Assembly: GCA_021324915.1 (NCBI GenBank) | Contig: JAJPIC010000001.1 | Coordinates: 92,270-156,269, forward strand | DNA length: 64,000 bases | Direction of reading: 5' to 3' | Source: Beijerinckiaceae bacterium | GTDB lineage: Bacteria > Pseudomonadota > Alphaproteobacteria > Rhizobiales > Beijerinckiaceae | In this document: positions 26,627 to 35,650 of the stretch, one piece after another | How the letters are laid out: each line of letters opens with the position of its first letter | Numbering within the stretch: the stretch's first letter is position 1 | Made by a program: the position numbers and the translations under genes | Notes under the pieces: model-generated | Seen by the model: only the letters and a program-made list of their open reading frames with translations | Told to the model about the DNA's origin: nothing | Database searches by the model: none

Positions 26627-28141
26627 TCAAAAGCTCACGACGCTGCGCAATCCGAAGACGGCTTCATTGCCGACCCGCCGCATCGGATCATTAGGGTCCG
26701 GAATGCCGCCGCCCGGACGGATGAAATATTGGAAATCGGGCTGCAGCTGCCACCAGCCGGCGACCTGACATTGGTAGGTCGCTTCGATGAAGGTTTCGGT
26801 GGAGCGTACCGGCATCGGGGCGCCGGCGAAAAGCGCCGCATCCTCGTCGCGCGCACTGGCGTAATTGCTGACTTGCCCGACGCCGACAGCAAGGCCGAGC
26901 GTATCATTGTCGCGGCCCTTGAACGGCGCCTTCAAGGTCGCGCCGCCATCGATGCTGAACTCGACCGGATTGCGATCGGCAGGCGCGCCCATCGGACGAA
27001 TGAACAGATTGAGCGATTGCGGACTATCGGCGCTCGGCCGCCAGATCATCTGATCGATGAGGCCGTAAATGCCGAAATTCCCGTACTCCATCTGGGGAAC
27101 GCCGTTGCTGTTCGGCGCCGCGAGCGAGACGCCCGCCGTGTCAAAGCGCGGATTGGGGAAGGGCGCGGTGTCGAACCAGGCGCCGATCTTATAGGTGCCG
27201 GGCAGGCCCGGATTGGTGCCGCCCGATTGATTCGCCGCATATTGCGCCTCGGCGATGAACAGCGCGCCTGTCGAGGTCAGATGGAGAAAATTGCCGCCCC
27301 AGGCCGAGCTTCCGCGCAATTGCGAATCGTCGAGAAACGGACCGCCCGGCGGGTTGTCCTGAAATACGCCGGCGAGCAATGTGATCGAATCCGTCGGATG
27401 GTCGCGCAACCGGATGCCGGGCGAGGACAAAGGATAAGTCGGCCCGCTGGCGTACATATCGGCCGAGGGCAGCAGCGGCCAACCCGTCATGGCGTTGATG
27501 AAGAGGAGCGAATCCTGGCTGAGGATGAACTCCTGGTCGATGCTTTGCTGGCCGACTTTCACGTCCATCTTGCCGCCGAAGAAACTCTGCTGATACCAGA
27601 GCTCCCAGATGCGCGTGGCCGGGTCGGCGGCAATGCTGCTGTATGTCTGCAGATCGAGAAGATTCGTCGAGTTAAGATTGCGCCCGCGGATCTGGAAAGC
27701 GCTAATATTGAACGTGCCGCCCTGCCAGCCGAATGCCTTGGCCGCATCGACCCCGAGCCCCATCTGGGTGAGGGCATCATAATTGGCGCCGCGCTTGATG
27801 CCGCCGGTCGCATTGCCGAAGAGTTCGTTCGTGTCCTGAACGGCGATCGTAATTCCATATTTGGCGAGAAAAGTGCGCAGGCCGCCGGCATCGCTGAGAA
27901 GATTGGCGCGCGAAGGAGAAAAGAGGTCGGTCAACGTTTCCTGTTTGGATGCCGCGGGCGTTTGCGGATTGCCCGTGCCCTCGGCGGGCCCCCCCGACGG
28001 TTCGCCGGCCTGGGCATGGTTCGCCGCAAGGCCGAGCATTGCCGCGGCGAGCGCAAGCCGCCGAGCGCTCGCGCTGGAAATTGCCCATTCGACACCGCGC
28101 CGCGAATGAGGACGCCGCCGATGTCTTTGCCGAGCCGCCAT
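26627..28141 (-). CDS. OprB-family outer-membrane porin (copy 1)
   Basis: This 504-residue protein is the paralogue of the porin at 24654-26162. They share long stretches such as NISAFQIRGRNL, KMDVKVGQQS and AGVFQDNPPGGPF, and both end in a hydrophobic-Phe barrel signature (here SVVSF). The signal region is preceded by a long basic extension (MAARQRHRRRPHSRRG), so the true start may be further in. It lies upstream of hemP on the same strand, with the AT-rich hemP promoter between, so it is probably a separate unit. Substrate unknown. Confidence 0.9.
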   Translation of the reverse strand: MAARQRHRRRPHSRRGVEWAISSASARRLALAAAMLGLAANHAQAGEPSGGPAEGTGNPQTPAASKQETLTDLFSPSRANLLSDAGGLRTFLAKYGITIAVQDTNELFGNATGGIKRGANYDALTQMGLGVDAAKAFGWQGGTFNISAFQIRGRNLNSTNLLDLQTYSSIAADPATRIWELWYQQSFFGGKMDVKVGQQSIDQEFILSQDSLLFINAMTGWPLLPSADMYASGPTYPLSSPGIRLRDHPTDSITLLAGVFQDNPPGGPFLDDSQLRGSSAWGGNFLHLTSTGALFIAEAQYAANQSGGTNPGLPGTYKIGAWFDTAPFPNPRFDTAGVSLAAPNSNGVPQMEYGNFGIYGLIDQMIWRPSADSPQSLNLFIRPMGAPADRNPVEFSIDGGATLKAPFKGRDNDTLGLAVGVGQVSNYASARDEDAALFAGAPMPVRSTETFIEATYQCQVAGWWQLQPDFQYFIRPGGGIPDPNDPMRRVGNEAVFGLRSVVSF

Positions 28142-28359
28142 ATCTCCGAATCCGTCTCAATCGAACACGTGATGGCGGTCGCCCGCGCCGCGCGCCGGCC
28201 GAGGCGCTTGAGCATAGCTTGGATGATCAACGGTAGCGACGAACCCAGTTCGGGGTGTAACCGAGGCGCGGGCGAGATCAAGACGCGAGGCTAAGATCCT
28301 GCGGCAAAGCCCTGATCTGTGTGCTCATTGCAACAGGTTGGGATCTTTCTAATGAAGGC

Positions 28360-28788
28360 TCATGGCCCGGAATGAACAGGGCTCGATGTGGGATCGGTCA
28401 ATTGCACCGTCCAATTCTTGGCATCCTTGCCCGTATCGACTTCGAAAAATCCGGTCCGGTCGAAGCCGCGCACGAAACAATCCTCACGCCCGATGATGCG
28501 GAATTCGCGATCGCGCGTGCACATGAAAGCCTTGCCTTTCCATTCCGCGCCGCGCTCGTCCATCGCGTAGACGTAGTAATATTCGGCCGCGAGCGGACCG
28601 CGCACGAGGACGTCGCATCCATTGGCCTTGAGATTCCACCAGCCTTCGCTGGTCCACGTCGTGCCGTCCGTGTAAGCGATTGCCACGCTGACCCGGCTTG
28701 AGGTCGCATTGCAGAGGCGAAAATCGGCGCGGGCGGGCAGAGCGCCGAGAATGATCGCAGCGAGAGCGAGGAGGGCTTTCGTGGGCAT
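28360..28788 (-). CDS. DUF1036 small periplasmic protein
   Basis: This protein of about 142 residues has a signal peptide (ALLALAAIILGALPARADF). A DUF1036 domain follows, recognisable by FRLCNATSSRVSVAIAY, GWWNLKANGCDVLVRG, YYYVYAMDE and a Cys-containing C-terminal part (EDCFVRGF). Function is unknown in the family. I chose the ATG that opens directly on the signal peptide; the frame extends to a TTG at 28884, but the added residues do not look like protein. It is read toward the porin gene with about 220 bases between, in which I see nothing clear. Confidence 0.85.
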   Translation of the reverse strand: MPTKALLALAAIILGALPARADFRLCNATSSRVSVAIAYTDGTTWTSEGWWNLKANGCDVLVRGPLAAEYYYVYAMDERGAEWKGKAFMCTRDREFRIIGREDCFVRGFDRTGFFEVDTGKDAKNWTVQLTDPTSSPVHSGP

Positions 28789-28982
28789 AGGTGAATGCGA
28801 TAGAGGGGACGAGACTGGCAAAATAATGTCGAAGACAGCTGCTTGGTGCGCATCGCCTTGATTCGCACCGATTTTGATCGGCAACTAAGGCTGAGGCGCC
28901 CGCCTCGCGCAAGCAAAATCTCCATGCAGACAAAATCTCGTTGAGTCCGCAGCTGGCCCAGAATTCTGGTTTTTGTGAATCC

Positions 28983-29795
28983 ATGTCCGGCAAGAGCGAG
29001 AACGACACTCCGGTCGAAGCGATCGCTGGCCGACGCGACGGCGGCCTCTTGCTGCTCTGCGATCATGCAAGCCATGCGCTGCCGGCAGCCTATGGCACGC
29101 TCGGCCTTTCCCGCGAAGATCTCGAAACCCATATCGCCTATGACATCGGCGCGGCGGCGATTACGCGCTCGCTCGCCGCATCCTTCGAGGCTCCGGCGCT
29201 GCTGACGCGCTTCTCGCGCCTGTTGATCGATCCCAACCGCGGCGCCGAGGATCCGACCTTGGTCATGCGGCTCTCCGACGGGCGTATCATTCCGGGTAAT
29301 GCACGCATCGAGTCCGCCGAGATTGTTCGGCGGCGCCAACATTATTGGTTGCCCTATCGGCAGGCGATCGCGGCGGAGATTGCCGCGATGCTGAATGCCG
29401 GTCCGCCGCCTGCGGTGATCGGCATCCATACGTTCACGCCGGTATGGAAGAAATTCGCGCGGCCTTGGCAAGTGGGCATTCTCTGGGACGGGAATCCGCG
29501 CTTTGCCCGGCCGCTGATTGCAGCGCTCGCCGCAGATGGGATCGTCGTCGGCGATAACGAGCCCTATGCCGGCCGGCTGCCCGGCGATACGCTCGATGCG
29601 GAGATCACGCCGCGAGGACTTGCCGGATTGCTCATCGAAATCCGCCAGGATCTCGTCGCCGATTTGCAGCAGGCGCACGCTTGGGCCGAGCGCTTGGGTC
29701 GCATTCTGCGCCCGATTCTCGATCGTCCCGAGATCCATGAGATCGACACGTCATCACGCTCTAGGATTGCGGGGATTTCGGCGCGCCGTGCTTGA
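28983..29795 (+). CDS. N-formylglutamate amidohydrolase family protein
   Basis: Family members hydrolyse N-formylglutamate to glutamate and formate, the last step of one histidine-degradation route; many stand-alone members have uncertain substrates. The 270-residue protein has [12 protein letters not shown] near the N-terminus, a [12 protein letters not shown] stretch, [13 protein letters not shown], and GIHTFTPVW. The C-terminal part has VGDNEPYAG and [16 protein letters not shown], all typical of the family. The ATG at 28983 is preferred to 28941, which adds 14 atypical residues. No hut genes are nearby, so the substrate remains open. Confidence 0.9.
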   Translation: MSGKSENDTPVEAIAGRRDGGLLLLCDHASHALPAAYGTLGLSREDLETHIAYDIGAAAITRSLAASFEAPALLTRFSRLLIDPNRGAEDPTLVMRLSDGRIIPGNARIESAEIVRRRQHYWLPYRQAIAAEIAAMLNAGPPPAVIGIHTFTPVWKKFARPWQVGILWDGNPRFARPLIAALAADGIVVGDNEPYAGRLPGDTLDAEITPRGLAGLLIEIRQDLVADLQQAHAWAERLGRILRPILDRPEIHEIDTSSRSRIAGISARRA

Positions 29796-29838
29796 CCTTC
29801 TCGGTCCCAAGCCGCATCGGCAAATCAGGCGATCGTCA

Positions 29839-30108
29839 ATGAAGGATGCGGAAATGAACGTTCACGACCCGAAGACCGGAATTGCCGGGCAGGAGCTCAA
29901 GCAATTCGTCGAAAGGATCGAAAAGCTCGAGGAAGAAAAGAAGGCGATCGCCGACGATATCCGCGACGTTTACGGCGAGCTGAAAGGGCGCGGCTATGAC
30001 GCCAAGGCGGTGCGCCAGATCGTCAAGATCCGCAAGCAAGATCATGCCGAGCGCAAGGAGATGGAGGCAATCCTGGACCTCTATATGCAGGCGCTGAATA
30101 TGAGCTGA
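29839..30108 (+). CDS. DUF2312 domain protein
   Basis: This 89-residue protein is almost entirely the DUF2312 domain: [40 protein letters not shown], and [20 protein letters not shown]. It is helical and charged, and common in Alphaproteobacteria. It resembles GapR, the Caulobacter DNA-binding protein that tracks overtwisted DNA, so a nucleoid role is plausible. Its ATG is internal to a longer open frame that starts at 29518, but only the part from 29839 is conserved. It follows the amidohydrolase by 43 bases. Confidence 0.92.
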   Translation: MKDAEMNVHDPKTGIAGQELKQFVERIEKLEEEKKAIADDIRDVYGELKGRGYDAKAVRQIVKIRKQDHAERKEMEAILDLYMQALNMS

Positions 30109-30263
30109 GCCTCCGGAGGGGAGTGCCAAAAGTCATATTGGCAGGGAAAGCCCGAGAAAATAACTTCCGGCCGCGTTCGGATTGTGGAAGTCTCTTCCGG
30201 CATGGCATGTAAATCGCATTGTCATGCCTGGTGGCTCCCGATGGGAGTTTTGAGGAGGCGACA

Positions 30264-31829
30264 ATGTCAGCCGCACCGGAACCCGCCGAACAATCCGTAC
30301 TCGAAGAAGACGTCCACGTGCTGCATCAGATGGGCTATGCGCAAGAGCTTGCGCGCAGCATGAAGGGCTTCTCGAATTTCGCGATTTCCTTTTCCATCAT
30401 CTGCATCCTCGCCGGCGGCATCACCAGTTTCCAGATCGGATTTTCAACCACCGGCGGTTTCGAGATCGGCGTCGGCTGGCTGGTCGGCGGCATATTTTCC
30501 CTGTTCGTCGGCCTCTCGATGGCGCAGATCGGTTCGGCCTATCCGACCGCCGGCGGCCTTTATCATTGGTCGTCCATCCTGGGTGGCCGCGGCTGGGGAT
30601 GGGCCACGGCCTGGTTGAATCTTCTTGGCCTGATCTTCGTCACCGCAGCGGTCACGGTCGGCGCCTATACTTTATTCACCAGCCTCATCCTGACCAATAT
30701 CTTCCATATCGACACGTCGAAATGGGGCTATTGGCAGCAATTGGTCGGCGTCAGCATCATTGCCGTCGCCCAGGGCCTGCTCAATCATTTCGGCATCAAG
30801 CTGACGAGCAAGCTCACCGATTTCTCGGGCTATCTGATCTTCTTCGTCGCCGTGCTTCTGACCGCGACGATGCTCGTCAGCGTGCATCATCTCGACCTGT
30901 CGCGGTTATTTCAAATCGTCAACAATACCGGCGATCCAGGCGGCGGTGTCGTGCCGCGGACGAACAATCTGTTCTACGCCTTTCTGCTCGGCCTGCTTCT
31001 GCCGCTCTATACGATCACCGGCTTCGACGCTTCGGCGCATACTGCCGAGGAGACATTGAACGCGCGCGTCGCCGTGCCGAAGGGAATCATCAATTCCATT
31101 CTCTATTCGGTGCTCTTCGGCTACATCATGGTCTGCTCCTTCGTGCTCGCAATGAACGATCCGGTTGCGGCAGCGAAGGACGGCAGCAATGTGTTCTTCA
31201 ATCTTCTTGCCGGCTTGCCGGTGCCGAACCTCCTGAAGGACGCGCTCGATGTCTTGATTGTCATCGCCAATTATCTTTGCTCGCTCGCCTGCGTCACCTC
31301 GACCTCGCGCATGATCTTCGCCTTCTCGCGCGATGGCGGCGTGCCGTTCGTCTCGCCGTTGTTGCGCAGGGTCAGTCGGACATATCGCACGCCGGTCGGC
31401 GGCATTTGGGCGACAGTGATCCTTGCCGTCGCCGCGACGCTTTATTCCTCGGCCTATAATGCTTTGGCCGCGGGCTCCGCGGTCTTCCTCTATATCTCTT
31501 ATGCGATGCCCTCTGCGGCTGGACTTTATGCCGAATCGAAAGGCTGGCAGCCGTCCGGCCCGTTCAAGCTCGGCGTCTGGTCGAAGCCGCTCGCCGTCGT
31601 CACCTGCGTCGGCGTCATCGGCGTCACCTGGATCGGCCTGCAGCCGCCGAACGACATCGTCATCAATTACGCAATCGGCATTCTCGTCTTGCTCGTCGTC
31701 GGCTGGTTCGCACTCGAGCGCAAGCGGTTTCCGGGGCCCCCGATCAGTGCCGCCGAGATCGCCAAACGGCATGAGGAGATCCTCGCCGAAGAAAAGGCGG
31801 TCGGCGAAACGATCCGCGCCGGACTTTGA
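30264..31829 (+). CDS. APC-family amino acid/ethanolamine permease
   Basis: This 521-residue inner-membrane transporter has about twelve hydrophobic segments. The N-terminal family phrase is MKGFSNFAISFSIICILAGG, followed by YPTAGGLYHWSSILGGRGWG and FDASAHTAEETLNARVAVP, typical of the GABA/choline/ethanolamine-type APC permeases. The GAGGAGGCGACA ribosome site supports the ATG at 30264. eutB and eutC follow on the same strand, so ethanolamine is the likely substrate (inference from context). Confidence 0.88.
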   Translation: MSAAPEPAEQSVLEEDVHVLHQMGYAQELARSMKGFSNFAISFSIICILAGGITSFQIGFSTTGGFEIGVGWLVGGIFSLFVGLSMAQIGSAYPTAGGLYHWSSILGGRGWGWATAWLNLLGLIFVTAAVTVGAYTLFTSLILTNIFHIDTSKWGYWQQLVGVSIIAVAQGLLNHFGIKLTSKLTDFSGYLIFFVAVLLTATMLVSVHHLDLSRLFQIVNNTGDPGGGVVPRTNNLFYAFLLGLLLPLYTITGFDASAHTAEETLNARVAVPKGIINSILYSVLFGYIMVCSFVLAMNDPVAAAKDGSNVFFNLLAGLPVPNLLKDALDVLIVIANYLCSLACVTSTSRMIFAFSRDGGVPFVSPLLRRVSRTYRTPVGGIWATVILAVAATLYSSAYNALAAGSAVFLYISYAMPSAAGLYAESKGWQPSGPFKLGVWSKPLAVVTCVGVIGVTWIGLQPPNDIVINYAIGILVLLVVGWFALERKRFPGPPISAAEIAKRHEEILAEEKAVGETIRAGL

Positions 31830-31913
31830 ACAAAGTCGCGTGCGGCTATTCCACCTGCGGCGCGCCGGGTGCAGTATGGTTGCGCCTGACAACGAAGCTT
31901 CGGGAGAGCGCAC

Positions 31914-33293
31914 TTGGGATTTCATTATGCGACGGGGACGACCCGTTGGGCGTTCGGATCCTTGGCCGAGCTCATGGCCAAGGCAACGCCGCCTCGGTCC
32001 GGCGACATGCTCGCCGGGATCGCCGCAAGCTGCGCCGAAGAGAACGTCGCCGCCAAGCTCTGCCTTGCCGACATTCCGCTCAGGCGCTTTCTCGAAGAGA
32101 CGCTCGTTCCCTACGAGGCAGACGAGATCACGCGGCTCATTATCGACACGCACGACCGCGAGGCATTCGCGCCGATCGCGCATCTGACGGTCGGGGAGTT
32201 CCGTAATTTCCTGCTGTCGAGCGAGGCGACGCCCGAGGCCGTGAGCGCGCTCACGCCCGGCGTGACGCCCGAGATGGCGGCCGCCGTCAGCAAATTGATG
32301 CGCAACCAAGACCTGATCCTGGCGGCGAAGAAATGCCGCGTCGTAACGAAATTCCGCAATACGCTCGGTCTGCCGGGCACGATGGCGGTCAGACTGCAGC
32401 CCAATCATCCGACCGATAGCCGCGCCGGCATTGCGGCCTCGATCATCGACGGGTTGATGTATGGCAGCGGCGATGCGGTCATCGGCATCAATCCTGCGTC
32501 CGACAGCCTGCCGGTGATCGCCGATCTCTTGCAGTTGATCGATGGCCTTATTGCCCGGTTCGAGATTCCGACGCAGGCGTGCGTGCTGACCCATGTCACG
32601 AGCTCGATCGAGCTTATCAATCGCGGCATGCCGGTCGATCTCGTCTTCCAATCCGTAGCCGGGACCGAGGCCGCCAATCGCGCCTTCGGTGTCGATCTTG
32701 CCGTCCTGAGGGAAGGCCGCGAGGCCGCGCTCTCGCTCAAACGCGGCACGATCGGCGACAACGTGATGTATTTCGAGACCGGGCAGGGTAGCGCGCTCTC
32801 GGCTAACGCGCACCACGGTGTCGATCAGCAGACGCTCGAGGCACGCGCTTATGCGGTCTGCCGTCAATTCAAACCGCTTCTCGTCAATACGGTCGTCGGC
32901 TTCATCGGTCCGGAATATCTCTACGATGGCAAGCAGATTATCCGTGCAGGACTTGAAGATCATTTCTGCGGCAAGCTGATGGGCCTGCCGCTCGGTTGCG
33001 ACGTTTGCTATACCAATCACGCCGAGGCCGACCAGGACGATATGGATAATCTGATGACACTGCTCGCGGCGGCGGGAGTGACCTACATCATGGGGATTCC
33101 GGGTGCCGACGACGTCATGCTGAATTATCAATCGACCTCGTTCCACGACGCGCTCTACCTGCGCGAAGTTTTCGGCCTGCGAAGGGCTCCCGAGTTCGAT
33201 GCCTGGCTGCAGCGCATGCGGATTGCAGGTGCCGACGGGCGCCTGTTGCGGCAGGAGCCGGCGCATCCCCTCATTGCGTGGCACGAGGCCTGA
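31914..33293 (+). CDS. eutB: Ethanolamine ammonia-lyase large subunit EutB
   Basis: EutB with EutC is the adenosylcobalamin-dependent enzyme that turns ethanolamine into acetaldehyde and ammonia. The 459-residue length is normal. Family phrases include PPRSGDMLAGIAA near the N-terminus, RLQPNHPTDSRAGI, CVLTHVTSSIEL, VDLVFQSVAGTEAAN, FETGQGSALSANAHHGVDQQ and YTNHAEADQDDMDNL. A TTG start at 31914 is chosen, because family alignment puts the start here and GGGAGAG lies just upstream. EutC begins 2 bases after the stop. No eutA reactivase or shell genes are in the window. Confidence 0.95.
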   Translation: MGFHYATGTTRWAFGSLAELMAKATPPRSGDMLAGIAASCAEENVAAKLCLADIPLRRFLEETLVPYEADEITRLIIDTHDREAFAPIAHLTVGEFRNFLLSSEATPEAVSALTPGVTPEMAAAVSKLMRNQDLILAAKKCRVVTKFRNTLGLPGTMAVRLQPNHPTDSRAGIAASIIDGLMYGSGDAVIGINPASDSLPVIADLLQLIDGLIARFEIPTQACVLTHVTSSIELINRGMPVDLVFQSVAGTEAANRAFGVDLAVLREGREAALSLKRGTIGDNVMYFETGQGSALSANAHHGVDQQTLEARAYAVCRQFKPLLVNTVVGFIGPEYLYDGKQIIRAGLEDHFCGKLMGLPLGCDVCYTNHAEADQDDMDNLMTLLAAAGVTYIMGIPGADDVMLNYQSTSFHDALYLREVFGLRRAPEFDAWLQRMRIAGADGRLLRQEPAHPLIAWHEA

Positions 33294-33295
33294 GC

Positions 33296-34081
33296 ATGCG
33301 GCCGCCGGTCGTCGAGGATTCCTGGAAAAGGCTTTCCCGGACGACGCAGGCGCGCATTGCCCTCGGGCGCGCCGGCGCCTCGCTGCCGACGCAGGAAGTG
33401 CTGAATTTTTCGCTGGCTCATGCCCGCGCGCGTGACGCCGTCCACGCGCCTTTCGATCGAGACAAGATCGCCGGAGAGATCGAGGCGCTCGGCTTCGAGA
33501 CCTTGTTTGTTGCGAGTGCCGCGCCCGACCGTGCGAGTTATCTGCGCCGCCCCGATTGGGGTCGTTCGCTCAACCCCGAGAGCCAAGCTTTGCTCGCCGC
33601 CCGCAAGAGCGAAGCCTGCGATCTCGCCATTGTCGTAGCCGACGGTCTTTCGGCGACGGCGGTCCACAACCAGACAGCGCCTTTGCTCGCCGCCTTCAAA
33701 CCTTATATCGCGCGTGCCGGCTGGCGGGTGGGCCCGATCGTCATCGCAAGCCAAGCCCGAGTCGCGCTGGGGGACGAAATCGGCCGATTGCTTCAAGCGC
33801 GCGCCGCCATTCTGCTCGTCGGCGAACGACCGGGCCTGTCGTCGCCGGATTCACTCGGCATCTATGTGACCTATGATCCGAAGCCCGGCCGCAACGACGG
33901 CGAGCGCAATTGCATCTCGAACGTGCGCGAAGAAGGTCTCGCCCATGATCTTGCCGCGTTCAAACTCGCTTGGCTGGTCGACCAGGCCTTGCGGCGCAAG
34001 CTCACCGGCGTCGGGTTGAAAGATGAATCCGATCTGCTGCTGCAGAGTGAAGGGCGGCCCGCGGCTTTGTCGGAGCGGTGA
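33296..34081 (+). CDS. eutC: Ethanolamine ammonia-lyase small subunit EutC
   Basis: The small subunit, 261 residues, helps bind cobalamin in the EutBC complex. It has TQARIALGRAGASLPTQEVLNF near the N-terminus, split by a conserved HARARDAVH. Later come VVADGLSATAVH, VGERPGLSSPDSLGIYVTY and RNCISNVREEGL, all EutC signatures. Its ATG is 2 bases after the eutB stop. The set permease-eutB-eutC is a minimal ethanolamine module. Confidence 0.95.
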   Translation: MRPPVVEDSWKRLSRTTQARIALGRAGASLPTQEVLNFSLAHARARDAVHAPFDRDKIAGEIEALGFETLFVASAAPDRASYLRRPDWGRSLNPESQALLAARKSEACDLAIVVADGLSATAVHNQTAPLLAAFKPYIARAGWRVGPIVIASQARVALGDEIGRLLQARAAILLVGERPGLSSPDSLGIYVTYDPKPGRNDGERNCISNVREEGLAHDLAAFKLAWLVDQALRRKLTGVGLKDESDLLLQSEGRPAALSER

Positions 34082-34209
34082 ACGTCTTCGGCAATCTGAA
34101 CCTTCTCACGATCGTGTGTCAGGGCGATCGGTCGCGTGGCACTCCCTCGACTGCCTCCCTATCTCGCGTGATTGCCGGGAATGTCGGCTCCCACTTGGTC
34201 GAGGGCAGG

Positions 34210-35343
34210 ATGACGCAGGACGCCAATATTCTTTTTTCGCCTTTTCGCCTCGGCGATCTCGAGCTCAAGAATCGCATTGTCATGGCGCCGTTGACGCGCA
34301 ACCGCGCAACGCATGGGACCGATGCGCCCAACGAGCTCATGGCCGAATATTACCGCCAGCGCGCCTCGGCCGGCTTGATCGTCACCGAAGCCACGCAGAT
34401 TTCGAAACAGGGCCAAGGCTATATCTGGACGCCGGGAATTTATTCGCAGTCTCAGGTCGAAGGCTGGAAGAAGATCACTGCCGCCGTGCACGAGACCGGG
34501 GGAAAAATTTTCAATCAGCTCTGGCATGTCGGACGCATTTCGCATGTGTCGTTGCAACCGGGCGGGGCGCAACCGGTCGCCCCTTCGGCGATTCGTGCCA
34601 AGGCGAAGACGTTCATCGAGACGGGCTATGCCGATGTTTCCGAGCCGCGGGCTCTGTCGATCGAAGAGATCGGAGCGGTGGTCGGCGATTATGCCGCGGC
34701 GGCCGAGAACGCCAAGAAGGCAGGATTCGACGGCGTCGAGATCCACGCCGCCAACGGCTATCTCATCGACCAGTTTTTGCGCGACGGAACGAATAAGCGC
34801 ACCGATGCCTATGGCGGCTCGGTCGAGAACCGCGTCCGTTTCGCTCTGGAAGTCGCCGACGCCATTCTGCGCGTCTGGGATGCCAAACGCGTGGGGATCA
34901 GGATTGCGCCGGTCACGCCCTTCAACGACATCTCGGACAGCGACCCGGCAAGAATATTCGTTCATCTCGCCGAGAAATTGAGCGCCCGGGGTCTCGCCTA
35001 TATCCATGTCGTCGAGGGCGCGACGGGCGGGGCGCGCGATTACGCACCTTTCGATTACATCAGGTTGCGCAAGGCCTTTGCCGGGGCTTACATCGCCAAT
35101 AATAATTACACGCGCGAGCTCGCTATCGAGGCCTTGAGCGAGAAGCGTGCCGATCTCATTGCGTTCGGCAAGATCTTCATCTCCAATCCCGATCTCGTCG
35201 AGAGATTGCGGGTGGGCGCTCCGCTCAATCCTTTCGATCAAGCGACCTTCTATGGCGGCGGCGCGAAAGGCTATACGGATTATCCGACGCTCGCGCAGGC
35301 GGCAATGGAACAGGCCCCGCGCGAGGGCACCGGCGCCGGCTAG
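34210..35343 (+). CDS. Old Yellow Enzyme family alkene reductase (NemA-like)
   Basis: OYE flavoproteins use FMN and NAD(P)H to reduce activated C=C bonds and some nitro compounds. The 377-residue protein begins FSPFRLGDLELKNRIVMAPL. It has IFNQLWHVGRISH, FDGVEIHAANGYLIDQFL (active-site H/N pair), DAYGGSVENR and IAFGKIFISNPDLVERL. The ATG at 34210 is supported by AGGGCAGG; the upstream extension to 34078 is not family-like. It lies 128 bases after eutC on the same strand, and any link to ethanolamine breakdown is unproven. Its TAG stop is the first triplet of a palindromic repeat. Confidence 0.94.
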   Translation: MTQDANILFSPFRLGDLELKNRIVMAPLTRNRATHGTDAPNELMAEYYRQRASAGLIVTEATQISKQGQGYIWTPGIYSQSQVEGWKKITAAVHETGGKIFNQLWHVGRISHVSLQPGGAQPVAPSAIRAKAKTFIETGYADVSEPRALSIEEIGAVVGDYAAAAENAKKAGFDGVEIHAANGYLIDQFLRDGTNKRTDAYGGSVENRVRFALEVADAILRVWDAKRVGIRIAPVTPFNDISDSDPARIFVHLAEKLSARGLAYIHVVEGATGGARDYAPFDYIRLRKAFAGAYIANNNYTRELAIEALSEKRADLIAFGKIFISNPDLVERLRVGAPLNPFDQATFYGGGAKGYTDYPTLAQAAMEQAPREGTGAG

Positions 35344-35506
35344 AGCATCGGGCCCAAAAGTGGGTACCGGTTTTGGAAAACCCGATGCTCGGATCGAAGA
35401 GCATCGGACCCAAAAGTGGGTACCGGTTTTGGGAAGAATCCGATGCTCGGATCAAAGAGCATCGGACCCGAAAGTGGGTACCGGTTTTGGGAAGAATCCG
35501 ATGCTC
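35343..35506. repeat. Three tandem palindromic repeats, family D
   Basis: Copies at 35343-35390, 35399-35448 and 35457-35506 each run GAGCATCGG...CCGATGCTC around AAAAGTGGGTACCGGTTTTG-like cores (the third copy has GAAAGTGG). They are separated by 8-base spacers (GGATCGAA, GGATCAAA). The first copy starts at the last base of the OYE stop codon. Confidence 0.92.
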
Positions 35507-35650
35507 AACAAAATCGAGCGGGGGCTCGATCTTTCCGAATTGCCGTCCCGTTTCGGAACGCAAGGCGGGCCGATGCTAAGATTGCGTTAACCCTAATTGC
35601 CTAACCCTCGATGAGCGCGGCGTTTCGGGCCGCGCTCGAACGAGGGGCGC
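35507..35650. other. Rest of the OYE-to-barrel spacer
   Basis: Together with the tandem repeats this makes a gene-free gap of about 307 bases. After the repeats I see no further element beyond the probable promoter region of the barrel gene. No gene is supported. Confidence 0.5.

Noticed and set aside
30906..33284. 792-codon open frame on the minus strand across the permease and eutB
   Set aside because: It is a shadow of genes with clear family matches on the plus strand. Its product is Arg/Asp-rich with no domain, as expected for GC-rich antisense frames.
35343..35506. Possible CRISPR array
   Set aside because: The three copies are palindromes of about 50 bp separated by only 8 near-identical bases. 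There are no variable spacers and no cas genes.
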